From the IMG/VR virus record IMGVR_UViG_3300050821_009903, positions 1-20,715 of that record: a stretch of DNA of 20,715 bases, one strand, 5' to 3'. Each line of letters opens with the position of its first letter. The first letter of the stretch is position 1. A model generated the notes under the pieces. The model searched no databases, was not told where the DNA came from, and saw only the letters and a program-made list of their open reading frames with translations. The position numbers and the translations under genes were made by a program. Positions 1-7,883 of the stretch are shown piece by piece. This DNA is from a virus.

Positions 1-404
1 GCGCAACTGGTACAGAAACCTTCACTCCCATTGGCGAGTTGAACGATTTCAAGTTCGACAGCATCAAGCGCTCGACCACGAACAATACGAACTTTGATTC
101 TGGCCAGGTTGTGCAGAAGCTCGGCACTCTGCTTGACTTCGGCACTCTCTCGGGCACCTACAACCGCGTGTCCACCAACGCCGGGCAGCTTGCCCTTATC
201 GCGGCCAACGCGAACGGCGCTGCATACGACTTCAAACTTCAGCTGCAGCCGAATCCTCTCATCAATCAGACGACCACCGGCGACATGTACGAGATGTCCG
301 GAATTGTAACCGAAGCCGGAGCATTCGACCTCTCGCAGACCAAGGTATCCACCGGCACATTCACCGTGGACCTGAACTCCGTTGTCTTCACGGCCGGCAG
401 CTAA
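1..404 (+). CDS. Phage major tail tube protein (5' end outside window)
   Basis: This is probably the major tail tube protein of a siphovirus, the subunit that stacks as rings around the tape measure to form the tail shaft. The reading frame is already open at base 3 and has no upstream stop or convincing start, so the N-terminus is missing. The visible part, about 134 residues, opens with TFTPIGELNDFKFDS and then has a soluble, Thr/Asn/Gly-rich beta-sandwich-like sequence with no membrane segment, which fits lambda gpV-type tube proteins. Position is the strongest argument: it lies directly upstream of a frameshifted G/GT chaperone pair and the tape measure gene, where siphoviruses place the tube gene. 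A small hairpin follows the stop codon. A related tail-sheath-less minor tail protein is the main alternative. Confidence 0.7.
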   Translation, partial: ATGTETFTPIGELNDFKFDSIKRSTTNNTNFDSGQVVQKLGTLLDFGTLSGTYNRVSTNAGQLALIAANANGAAYDFKLQLQPNPLINQTTTGDMYEMSGIVTEAGAFDLSQTKVSTGTFTVDLNSVVFTAGS

Positions 405-421
405 ACCTTCCACTTCTGGGT

Positions 422-448
422 GTCCGGTCGCTCCGGACCTTCTTGTTT
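422..448 (+). terminator. Hairpin with T-rich tail after the tail tube gene
   Basis: GTCCGG (422-427) pairs with CCGGAC (433-438) around a 5-nt loop, followed by CTTCTTGTTT. The 6-bp GC-rich stem and imperfect T-run suggest a weak terminator or attenuator. Such an element would let the abundant tube protein be made in excess over the downstream tail genes. It could also be a processing or stability hairpin. Confidence 0.45.
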
Positions 449-477
449 CAAACACACATAAATGGAGACACACTCTA

Positions 478-864
478 ATGGCTAAGGCCAAGCAGATCGC
501 GCACAATCCTGAACTCGACCCCACCATGCCGAAGATCGAAATCAAGCTCGGCGACAAGTCCTACTTCCTTTGCTTCACATTCAGTGCCATCGCACTGGCA
601 GAGGCGAAGCTACGCGCCGCCGGTACGCCAGCGAATCTGATTCACGCTCTTGACTTGAGCACGATGGATGCATCGAAGATCGTTCCTCTCTTCTACGCTG
701 CGCTCATCTCACATCAACCTGACATCAAGCCAGAGGTAGCAGCATCTCTCGTCACGATGAAGAATCTGGGCACGATCTTCCAGGGCATCGCCGACGCCTA
801 CATTGCTTCACTCTCTGACCCTGAAGAGACTGCGAAGACAGAGGGAAAAGGACAGCCGGAGTAG
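478..864 (+). CDS. Tail assembly chaperone, gpG-like (zero-frame product)
   Basis: A 128-residue tail assembly chaperone equivalent in position to lambda gpG, which coats the tape measure protein during tail assembly and is absent from the virion. The start is the ATG at 478, preceded by GGAGA at a suitable distance; an in-frame ATG at 382 overlaps the tube gene and has no good ribosome site. The protein is soluble and mostly helical (residues around SAIALAEAKLRAAG) with an acidic end rich in Glu, Lys and Gly. No sequence family is obvious by eye. The identification rests on its place between tube and tape measure genes and on the -1 frameshift signal at its 3' end, which joins it to the next frame (GT fusion, 478-1226). 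The TAG stop (862-864) lies inside the frameshift hairpin. Confidence 0.8.
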   Translation: MAKAKQIAHNPELDPTMPKIEIKLGDKSYFLCFTFSAIALAEAKLRAAGTPANLIHALDLSTMDASKIVPLFYAALISHQPDIKPEVAASLVTMKNLGTIFQGIADAYIASLSDPEETAKTEGKGQPE

Positions 865-877
865 AAATTACTCCGGC
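843..877 (+). promoter_or_regulatory. Programmed -1 ribosomal frameshift signal (G to GT)
   Basis: The heptamer GGGAAAA (843-849) fits X XXY YYZ in the zero frame (G GGA AAA) and resembles the lambda G-T site GGGAAAG. After a 5-nt spacer comes a perfect 9-bp hairpin: GCCGGAGTA (855-863) pairs with TACTCCGGC (869-877) around GAAAT. A -1 slip reads GGG AAA AGG ACA GCC GGA GTA and continues without a stop into the frame that ends at 1226. Slippery site, spacer and stem together are what is expected of an efficient -1 site. Confidence 0.88.
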
Positions 878-881
878 GCAA

Positions 882-1226
882 GTGTGGATGAACTTCTGGT
901 CGGCTGCAGTCTATGACCTCAAGTTGACCCCTGATGAGTTCTACGCTCTCACCCCACGGCAATACGATGCGTTGCTGAAACGACATAAGAGCAGCACTGA
1001 GCGTAGCGAGTTCATGCTCGGGCAGATAACGTCGTGGATCGCAAACACCGGATTCAGGACTGCGAAGGAACCAACAACCCCCTTCGACTTCATGCTCAGT
1101 CGCCAGCAACAGAACACCAAGAAAGAAGCTCCTAAGCGCGTACGCATGTCGGCTAAACGCCGCCACAACATCGGGCTCGCTCTGCGGGCAACCCTCATGC
1201 AAGTAGCAACGGTGAAGAATGCCTGA
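882..1226 (+). CDS. T portion of the GT tail assembly chaperone (made by -1 frameshift)
   Basis: This open frame is the C-terminal extension of the tail assembly chaperone, read only after the -1 slip at 843-849. The first in-frame start-like codon is GTG at 882, but it has no ribosome binding site, so independent initiation is unlikely; the expected product is the fusion 478-1226. The T part is about 120 residues, with a helical, aromatic-rich start (ITPAQVWMNFWSAAVYDL) and a basic end (KKEAPKRVRMSAKRRH). In lambda the T domain recruits the tail tube protein to the chaperone-coated tape measure. The frame overlaps the next gene by 8 nt (ATG at 1219), which suggests translational coupling. 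Confidence 0.82.
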   Translation: MWMNFWSAAVYDLKLTPDEFYALTPRQYDALLKRHKSSTERSEFMLGQITSWIANTGFRTAKEPTTPFDFMLSRQQQNTKKEAPKRVRMSAKRRHNIGLALRATLMQVATVKNA

Positions 1227-1716
1227 TTCCATCTCTATCGATATCGTCGGCCTCACTGATGTGAAGGCAATGCTCGAAGACCTTGGCACCAAAGCCGCCG
1301 ACAGAGCCATTCGCAAAGCTCTCAAGGCAGGCGCGGCAATCGAGCAAGCTGCTATCGAGGAACGAGCACCAGTCAACGTGCCCGGTGGCGGTGGATCACT
1401 TCCACGCGGCGCTCTGGCTGCTGACATTACCGTCACCATGACCCGCAGCGATCAGGGAAACATCGCCGCGATTGTGCAGCCGGGAAAACTGACTCGTCAC
1501 GTGGCGGAATGGGTCGAATACGGTCACAGACAAGTCCACGGTGGCAGATCAACCAAACTCGCCAATGGCAAGACTCGCGGTCCAGGCGTCGAGATTGGCA
1601 ACGTTCCAGCCCATCCATTCATTCGGCCGGCCTATGAAGCCACCGCTGAAGAGGTGGCGAACACCATCGCCACCGTCCTCGCCGAGGAAGCAACGAAAGC
1701 AAGCAAGGAAAGCTAA
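1219..1716 (+). CDS. HK97 gp10-like phage protein (tail/neck component)
   Basis: A 165-residue protein that looks like the HK97 gp10 family of tail or neck completion proteins. Visible hallmarks are the N-terminal helical part (GLTDVKAMLEDLGTKAADRA), the middle 'APVNVPGGGGSLPRGAL' stretch in which a new protein is adapted to a ring, the 'WVEYGHRQVHGG' segment, and near the C-terminus the signature PAHPFIRPAYEAT followed by a helix. The order is unusual: gp10-type genes normally lie upstream of the tail tube gene, whereas here it sits between the chaperones and the tape measure. It overlaps both neighbours (8 nt upstream, 1 nt as TAATG downstream), so translation is probably coupled. A tail-terminator role cannot be excluded. 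Confidence 0.75.
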   Translation: MPDSISIDIVGLTDVKAMLEDLGTKAADRAIRKALKAGAAIEQAAIEERAPVNVPGGGGSLPRGALAADITVTMTRSDQGNIAAIVQPGKLTRHVAEWVEYGHRQVHGGRSTKLANGKTRGPGVEIGNVPAHPFIRPAYEATAEEVANTIATVLAEEATKASKES

Positions 1717-4013
1717 TGCCAGCAGGCAATGTCCAAGTCGTCCTCTCTGTAAATCAGGCCAACTACACGAAGGCCATGCAGGAGGCGCAACGCCAGCTTG
1801 ATACATTCGCTGGCAAGGCCAAGGATGCTGGGCACTCCACTGTATCGGGGATGCAAGCCGCGTCCGCGTCGATCCGCTTGCTGGAGAATCCCCTCGGAGC
1901 AAACATCCGCTCCATCGAGCGGCTCGTCTCGCAGTCTAAGCTACTCTCAGGAATCCTCCAGACAGCATTCCCGCTGGTGGGAGGAATCGCCCTGGCTGGT
2001 CTGTTCGTTCGTCTCGGGACAGAAGTAGCTACCTTCGTATCGAAGGTGAACGGGATGCCGAATGCGATTGCTCAGGGCTTCGCTGCGCTGAACCTAGCTT
2101 CAAAGACATCTATCGATCAGCTACAACTAGCGAACGATACGCTCCAGAACTCAATCAACAAGCTCTCGGGCAAGCCACAGAATAACGTCGCCATTGCCGC
2201 GGACGAAGCTCGTCTCGCGATGGACAAGCTGTCTGAATCCATCATCAACAGCAACAACAAGCTGAATGAGCTGCTTTCAAAGAACCATCTCAGCGCGTGG
2301 GCTGCTCTGCTGGGAAAAGGTGGCACGGCTGACCGTGAAGGCACTGCAAAGGCATTCGCCGACCAAGCGAATGACAACGCCTATGAACTCGCCAATGCCA
2401 CAACTCCAGAACAGGTAGCTTCGGCACAGAAGAAACTGCGGGACACACAGAACGCTCAACTCGCTGAGGCGCGACGCGATCTAGTGAACCGGCAGGTAGG
2501 TGAGAAGGGTGACGGCACCGATCAGGGCGCCAACATCGCTATCGACAAAGACGTCATCACTTCCATTCTGAATCAGCAGAAGCAACAGGCCGATGAGCTG
2601 TTAAATGCTGACCTGACGGCCCGTAACAAGAAACTGGAAGCGGACAAGGCTGCAGCAACAGCAGCACAGACTGCTGCGAGGAAAGCCGCCGAAGCTCAGT
2701 TGCAGGAGTGGGAGACAGAGAACTCCGACTGGAAATCAGAGCAGGATAGATCGCTCCTTCAGGATGCTGCATGGTGGCAGGCGAAGCTCGACACCTTGAA
2801 TAAGGGTTCGCTGAACTTCAACGCCGTCCAGCGCAAGGTCAACTCCGACAACATCGAGCAGAACCGGCAGAACAACGAAGCCGTCCAGAAGTTCAGCACC
2901 GACTACTTCCAGGACTTCTTCAAATCGAATGGGCTGTCGTCAGACGATACGAGCAATCTGAAGTTGCAGGGCGATTCAGCCAATGCATACATCCAGGCGC
3001 TTCGTGCATCAATCGATCTTCAGAAGCAGAACGGCACAGCCCTTGCCGAGTCATCTATCCAGATGGCCGTTGCTACCGGCAACATGACGAAGCTGGATGC
3101 AGCGCAGCTGCTGGCTAACCTCCACACTCAGGACTACACCGCTGCACTGCAAGCACTGAAGGACCAGCGTGACGCCATCAGTGCGTCGCCGCAGTACAAC
3201 AACAATCCGCTTGCTCGATCCGCTGCGCTACAGGACAACACCAACCGTGTGAATGCTCTGAACGCAAACCGCTCGATTCAGTCGGCGCAAGATAATCTGT
3301 CGATCAATCCCGGTGCTTCATCTCCATTCGTCGGTGCCACAGACGCGCTAAATGAGTTCACTATCGCATCTCGTGACGGCGCAACACAGATACGTGAATT
3401 CACCACTAGTACGATTAGTGGATTCAACAACGTTCTGCTGAACATTCTGACGACCCGCTCAACCGGCTTTCAGAATCGTCAAGCTCTCGGCAATTATGGC
3501 GCCGGTCTCGCGCGATCAGTTGCAGGTATCGGTCTGCAACACGCTGAAGGTACCGTGCTCGGTGCTCTCGGGTTCGGTGGTAAGCCGGATGGGTCAGCAA
3601 GCAAGCCGCTCTATGTTCGCATTGCCGGTGGAATTGCTGGAGCAGCTACTTCGGCTGCATCCACTGTTGGCTCAACCATCAGCAACTCTGGTGGCCTGCT
3701 GAAATCGCTCGTCAACTTCCTACCTCACTTCGCGGCCGGTGGACCTATCAACGGTCCAGCGCTCGTCGGTGAGAATGGACCGGAGATATTCAACCCCGGC
3801 ATGAGCGGAACGATCATCCCCAACCATCAGCTATCGAACGTGACAGCCAGTACTGGCCATACGTTCAACATCGATGCACGCAGTTCAACTGATCCAGCGC
3901 AAACAGCGGCACTTGTTCAGCGAGGAATCATGCAGCTGCTACCACATATCGCTCCTATTGCTGTCAATGCCGTAGCTGATGACCGTCGCCGTCGCTCCTC
4001 TTTCTCTAGCTAA
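1716..4013 (+). CDS. Tail tape measure protein
   Basis: A 765-residue tape measure protein, which sets tail length and is ejected during DNA entry. Residues 1-60 are helical and polar. Residues 67-105 form a hydrophobic stretch (LLSGILQTAF, PLVGGIALAGLFVRLG), as expected for the membrane-active part. A long Gln/Ala/Asn-rich coiled-coil region covers about 200-500. The C-terminal segment 671-704 (HFAAGGPINGPALVGENGPE, then IFNPGMSGTIIPN) matches the typical end of lambda-type tape measures. At about 0.15 nm per residue the tail would be near 115 nm. The start ATG overlaps the previous stop (TAATG), and the gene lies directly downstream of the chaperones that would coat it. No lysozyme or peptidase insert is evident. 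Confidence 0.92.
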   Translation: MPAGNVQVVLSVNQANYTKAMQEAQRQLDTFAGKAKDAGHSTVSGMQAASASIRLLENPLGANIRSIERLVSQSKLLSGILQTAFPLVGGIALAGLFVRLGTEVATFVSKVNGMPNAIAQGFAALNLASKTSIDQLQLANDTLQNSINKLSGKPQNNVAIAADEARLAMDKLSESIINSNNKLNELLSKNHLSAWAALLGKGGTADREGTAKAFADQANDNAYELANATTPEQVASAQKKLRDTQNAQLAEARRDLVNRQVGEKGDGTDQGANIAIDKDVITSILNQQKQQADELLNADLTARNKKLEADKAAATAAQTAARKAAEAQLQEWETENSDWKSEQDRSLLQDAAWWQAKLDTLNKGSLNFNAVQRKVNSDNIEQNRQNNEAVQKFSTDYFQDFFKSNGLSSDDTSNLKLQGDSANAYIQALRASIDLQKQNGTALAESSIQMAVATGNMTKLDAAQLLANLHTQDYTAALQALKDQRDAISASPQYNNNPLARSAALQDNTNRVNALNANRSIQSAQDNLSINPGASSPFVGATDALNEFTIASRDGATQIREFTTSTISGFNNVLLNILTTRSTGFQNRQALGNYGAGLARSVAGIGLQHAEGTVLGALGFGGKPDGSASKPLYVRIAGGIAGAATSAASTVGSTISNSGGLLKSLVNFLPHFAAGGPINGPALVGENGPEIFNPGMSGTIIPNHQLSNVTASTGHTFNIDARSSTDPAQTAALVQRGIMQLLPHIAPIAVNAVADDRRRRSSFSS

Positions 4014-4030
4014 CTCTCGGAGTCCATGTA

Positions 4031-6193
4031 ATGAAGAATCTTCTCAAGGTGCTTGTGTGCCTTTGTCTCAGCGTGCCAGTTTTCGGCCAGATGGTAACCG
4101 TCTCAGGGTCGAATCTAACCGACAGCTCCGGCAACGCCGTCAGCAACGCCACCATTACGTTCACTCCGACTCTCCTCAACGGGCAGCCCATCGGCTTCCG
4201 CAAGGGCACGTCGGGTGGACAGGCGACAGCGACTCCTGTCTCGGCAACGGTGACCGCTGGTGCCTTCTCCCTCACCGTGGCCGACACTGCACTGACCTCT
4301 CCAACAAACGTCTGCTACAACGTGACGGTGACGGACAACGTTACCGGCAACAACCTGCTCGGCAAAGGCTACGGATGTGTTCAGCCCGCCAGCACGGGCA
4401 TCAGTGCAGCGTCGTGGTGCGCGTTATCTGGTGCGGTGACAGTATGCAACTTTGACACCTACACGCCGAACCTTTCCGCACAGGTGGCAACAGAAGCTGG
4501 CCCCGTTGGCCCTACAGGTCCCCCGCTGCAATTCCTCGGCACATGGAGCGCCACCACCACCTACCAGTTTGGCGCAACGATCAGCTTCAACAATGTCGTA
4601 TACATCTCTCTCATCAACGCGAACACCGGCAACAACCCAAGCTCCAGTCCCGCTGACTGGGCGATCCTGTACGCCTCACCGATCACGGGCATAATCAACG
4701 TCTCAAGCTTTGGTGGTGTGGACATCTGCGCGAAGATCAACGCCGCTGCGCTCGCCAACCCTGGGACGATCCTCGATGCTCGGCAGTTCGATGGAATCCA
4801 GCCGTGCGCCAGCAATCCCTTCGCGTCGACCACAGGTGACATCGTCGTGTTGCTGAACAACGTCACGATCCAGACTAAGGTGCCCTGGGTGACCAACTCT
4901 GCGTTCAATGCGCTCATCTTCGGTGCCGGTCGCGGCTCGAACGGACGCGGAACTACCATCCAGGCTGGCACTGGATTCCCGGCAACATGCGACGGCCTCA
5001 GCGTTGGATGCCCGATCCTGCGCTTGGGGAACGGTACAGCGCCGACCTTCGGCAACCGCATCGAGAACCTGACGCTTGATTGCAACGGCCTGGCCGGCTG
5101 TATCGGACTGTACTCGAACGAAATACAGGAACAGAGCGGTGCGCGTCACTTCCAGGTAATCAACTTTCCCGTGTACGGAATCTTCATGGATGGCACCGGC
5201 GGTCCCGGCATCGGTGCTGAGAACTATGTCCTGGAGGACGGTGAGCTATACGCTGCGAACGCGGGAACAAGCTCAACAATCGGAATCTTGATTACGAGCA
5301 ATCTGGCCTCCTCGAATGGCCCACGTCTTCTTTCCAACCTAACTGCTAATGGGGCTGCGGGTCACATCATCCTATCCAGCTACATGCTCCAAGGCGTCAC
5401 CTCTGGCGTTCTCCAGGGCCTGAATGCAGAGAGTGCGGTCACCGGATACACCATCGGCCCGAACGGATCGCAAGGTTCGCAGGCGCTTTCCCTTGATAGC
5501 GTTCAGTGCAATGTGGTCAGCACCACGTGCGTATGGCTGCAGTCAGCGGTCAACGACATATCCATCCGGAACATTCTCAACGGCGGTCTGGCGACTCCTA
5601 CCACCCTCAAAGATGACTCCACCGGCACCAACCTGACCGACTTCACGGTCGCGCTCTACGTTATAGGTAGCGGCGGAACATTCCGCATCAACTCCGGTGG
5701 TATCGGGTCACAGTTGTTCAAGGGCTTAAGCGTCATCAATAAGGCTGATGCGGTTCTGAATGTCACGCTCGGCAGCGGTGTCACCGCCTCACAGGGGCAG
5801 ACGATCATCTTCGCCGACCGTAACACCAACAAGTGGAATATCGCCAACACCAACGCCAACGCATTTCAAATCTTCGACTATGCGAACAATTTCACTCGTC
5901 TTGCGTTTGACGCTGCTGGGAACGTATCGCTGAACTCGTTCGGAGCTCAAGCTGTTCTGATTAACGACAATCCGGGCAGCGGTTCAGGCGGGCTGCTGAT
6001 ATGCACGGGTGGCGCAACTCCTGCTTGCCCGACCTCTATCGGCAGCTCGGGTGTTACGACCATCCAACTTGTGCCCGGTTCCATCACGACTCCTACTGGA
6101 TCATGCACCGGTGTCACCAACGGCACGCTGGCGCTTGGCCAGGACGGGCACGCCGCATCGTGCGTATCCGGCACTTGGACCTCGCGCTGGTAG
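4031..6193 (+). CDS. Secreted tailspike/fibre-like protein with carbohydrate-binding module and beta-helix
   Basis: A 720-residue protein that probably binds or cuts a surface polysaccharide. Its layout is a Sec signal peptide (residues 1-20, MKNLLKVLVCLCLSVPVFGQ); an Ig-like module of about 100 residues (TVSGSNLTDSSGNAV, NGQPIGFRKG, VADTALTSP); a short collagen-like GPVGPTGPP; a CBM5/12-like module at about 168-213 (GTW, TTTYQFGATISFNN, VYIS, PADWAIL); and a region from about 220 (SSFGGVDICAKINAAALANP) typical of pectate-lyase-type right-handed beta-helices. The C-terminus is rich in Gly, Thr and Ser. The ATG at 4031 has CGGAG upstream. The signal peptide is odd for a virion protein, and the place between tape measure and tip genes is unusual for a spike. 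Alternatively it is a secreted lysogenic-conversion protein that travels with the tail operon. Confidence 0.7.
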   Translation: MKNLLKVLVCLCLSVPVFGQMVTVSGSNLTDSSGNAVSNATITFTPTLLNGQPIGFRKGTSGGQATATPVSATVTAGAFSLTVADTALTSPTNVCYNVTVTDNVTGNNLLGKGYGCVQPASTGISAASWCALSGAVTVCNFDTYTPNLSAQVATEAGPVGPTGPPLQFLGTWSATTTYQFGATISFNNVVYISLINANTGNNPSSSPADWAILYASPITGIINVSSFGGVDICAKINAAALANPGTILDARQFDGIQPCASNPFASTTGDIVVLLNNVTIQTKVPWVTNSAFNALIFGAGRGSNGRGTTIQAGTGFPATCDGLSVGCPILRLGNGTAPTFGNRIENLTLDCNGLAGCIGLYSNEIQEQSGARHFQVINFPVYGIFMDGTGGPGIGAENYVLEDGELYAANAGTSSTIGILITSNLASSNGPRLLSNLTANGAAGHIILSSYMLQGVTSGVLQGLNAESAVTGYTIGPNGSQGSQALSLDSVQCNVVSTTCVWLQSAVNDISIRNILNGGLATPTTLKDDSTGTNLTDFTVALYVIGSGGTFRINSGGIGSQLFKGLSVINKADAVLNVTLGSGVTASQGQTIIFADRNTNKWNIANTNANAFQIFDYANNFTRLAFDAAGNVSLNSFGAQAVLINDNPGSGSGGLLICTGGATPACPTSIGSSGVTTIQLVPGSITTPTGSCTGVTNGTLALGQDGHAASCVSGTWTSRW

Positions 6194-6243
6194 CTGACAC
6201 GTAACAATCACCCCTCCCGCCCCAACACCGAAAAGAGCACCAC

Positions 6244-6891
6244 TTGATCAACACAATCACATTGGACGGCAATGCCGTCTCCGTTGTCACGCTCCCTCAT
6301 GACATCGGCTCGGCGGCATCGGTGGAGTTCTCGTTCTCGGACGCGGTGGCGATTGTCTCGTCCCCATTCACGGGTCAGACGCAGGCGCAGCAGTGGCCGG
6401 GTGCGGATATGTGGACGGGGACAGTGACGCTCCCTCCGCTGACCCAGAACCAGGCTGATGATTGGATCTCGTTTCTTATGGAATGCCGGGGCATGGCCAA
6501 CGCCTTTCAAATCGGCGACCCCATGAAGCGTATGCCGCGGGGTGCTGTGTCAGGTGTGCCGGTGGTCGACGGCTCAGTGACGGTGGTGGCAGGTGGTCAG
6601 ACGCTATTAACGCGCGGCTGGACAGCTTCGAGGTTCCGTCTGCTTGTTCCAGGCGACTACCTCCAGGTGGGCTTCCGCCTGCATCGCGTCCTGGACGTCG
6701 TGAACTCGGATGCGAACGGCAAGGCAGCTATCAGCATCTGGCCATCGCTTCGTGAGGTGCCGACGGATGGCGAAGCGATCGTCCTCAACAATCCTGTCGG
6801 GTTATTCAGACTCGCAGCCAACAAGCGCACATGGTCCTCGGATTACACCGCCCTCACCCGGCTCTCGTTTCAGGTCATGGAGTACCGATAG
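6244..6891 (+). CDS. Phage minor tail (tail tip) protein
   Basis: A 215-residue soluble protein in the position of lambda gpM/gpL, between the tape measure region and the tip peptidase. It is likely a tail-tip component linking the shaft to the hub. The sequence is beta-rich, with Trp-containing segments (QWPGADMWTGTVTLPPL, WISFLMECRGMANAFQIGDP) and a second half with 'FRLLVPGDYLQVGFRLHRVL' and 'IWPSLREVPTDGEAIVLNNP', a pattern seen in siphovirus distal-tail proteins. The start chosen is TTG at 6244 with a purine-rich AAAAGAG about 7 nt upstream; no ATG is available at this end. Its TAG stop (6889-6891) is followed at once by the next ATG, so the two are cotranslated. No enzyme motif is visible. 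Confidence 0.65.
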   Translation: MINTITLDGNAVSVVTLPHDIGSAASVEFSFSDAVAIVSSPFTGQTQAQQWPGADMWTGTVTLPPLTQNQADDWISFLMECRGMANAFQIGDPMKRMPRGAVSGVPVVDGSVTVVAGGQTLLTRGWTASRFRLLVPGDYLQVGFRLHRVLDVVNSDANGKAAISIWPSLREVPTDGEAIVLNNPVGLFRLAANKRTWSSDYTALTRLSFQVMEYR

Positions 6892-7446
6892 ATGAGAAAC
6901 CTTGACCCAAACATGGCGGCGGCGCTGTCCTCCGGCCTGATCCGACCTGTCTTCCTCGCAGACCTGACATTCAGATCGGCGACACGGCATGTGTGGACTG
7001 GCGTAGGGAACATCGTCTTCAACGGCAACACGTATGAAGGAATCGGTTCATTCGGAAGCCTCGGCGCGATCAATGAAGGTGTTGAAGTCAAGGCCGACAC
7101 GACCACCATCAGTCTCAGCGGAATCGACCCTGTATTGCTCGGTGAGAGTCTGACGGACATTCAGCAAGGCGCACCGGCTGTCGTCTATTTCGGTTTGATG
7201 TCCAACACCGGAACGTTTCTGGGCTCGCCGTACAAGTCTTTCGCCGGTATGGTCGATGTCCCTTCCGAGAGCATTGGCGGCGACACCATCACGATCTCAC
7301 TGTCGCTTGAGAACTCGTTTGTGGACGGGCAACGCGCGAGCAATCAGCGATACACATCCGCAGACCAGAGAATCAAGTTCCCCGACGACACAGGCTTTCA
7401 ATTCGTGGAATCGCTCAACGATATCGATGTTCGGTGGGGGAGCTAA
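6892..7446 (+). CDS. Phage minor tail protein (tail hub associated)
   Basis: A 184-residue protein of a type common just upstream of the NlpC-like and gpJ-like genes in siphoviruses and gene transfer agents. Visible signs are the start 'MRNLDPNMAAALSSGLIRPV', a beta-rich middle (LADLTF, HVWTGVGNIVFNGNTYEGIG), 'VKADTTTISLSGID', and the end 'RYTSADQRIKFPDDTGFQFV' followed by 'DIDVRWG', which is very characteristic of this family. I recognise the pattern but cannot assign a Pfam number with certainty. It is probably a structural part of the distal tail to which the gpJ-like trimer attaches. It begins directly after the previous stop codon and ends 2 nt before the next start, so it is a tightly packed operon member. 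Confidence 0.7.
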   Translation: MRNLDPNMAAALSSGLIRPVFLADLTFRSATRHVWTGVGNIVFNGNTYEGIGSFGSLGAINEGVEVKADTTTISLSGIDPVLLGESLTDIQQGAPAVVYFGLMSNTGTFLGSPYKSFAGMVDVPSESIGGDTITISLSLENSFVDGQRASNQRYTSADQRIKFPDDTGFQFVESLNDIDVRWGS

Positions 7447-7448
7447 CC

Positions 7449-7883
7449 ATGAGCTTGAATAAAGGCCGGTCTACCGTGCCGTTCACCACTTTCCTGAAGC
7501 AGGCTAAGTCAACGCCTTTCAAATGGGGTAGCAATGATTGCTGCTTATTCGCCGCCAACGCAGTTATGGCGATCACGGGAGTGGATCTCGCTGACGACTT
7601 CAGGGGAAAGTACACCGATGAGGCATCCGCCTTCGCGCTGATCAAGACCGTAACCGGTGGCACTACCGTAGCTGACGCAGCGGCGCATTGCGCGACGAAG
7701 CACGGCCTCACCGAGTACGCGCACCCGCTCATGGCGAAGCGCGGCGACCTTGTCGTCATTCAGAACGGATCGAACCTCATTGCCGGCGTTGTTCATTTGA
7801 ACGGTCGTCAGGTGGTGTCTGTCAACGATCAGGGAATCGTCCGTCTGCCAATCACAGCAATCACCCGTAGTTGGAGTATCTAA
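7449..7883 (+). CDS. NlpC/P60-like tail tip protein (DUF6950 type)
   Basis: A 144-residue protein resembling the DUF6950 branch of NlpC/P60-like cysteine peptidases, in the position of lambda gpK. Such proteins sit at the tail tip and may cut peptidoglycan during DNA entry or act structurally. The key segment is FKWGSNDCCLFAANAVMAITG, with Cys31 (after Asn-Asp) as the likely nucleophile. KRGDLVVIQNG follows, and then a His in AGVVHLNGRQVV as a candidate second catalytic residue. The ATG at 7449 is preferred because GGGGAG lies 6-7 nt upstream; an in-frame GTG at 7434 is less likely. The stop overlaps the next ATG by 1 nt (TAATG). Confidence 0.75.
   Translation: MSLNKGRSTVPFTTFLKQAKSTPFKWGSNDCCLFAANAVMAITGVDLADDFRGKYTDEASAFALIKTVTGGTTVADAAAHCATKHGLTEYAHPLMAKRGDLVVIQNGSNLIAGVVHLNGRQVVSVNDQGIVRLPITAITRSWSI

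Noticed and set aside
798-1439. Minus-strand open frame of 213 codons opposite the chaperone and gp10-like genes
   Set aside because: It lies opposite three well-supported tail genes and the frameshift signal; low-complexity start and no ribosome site.
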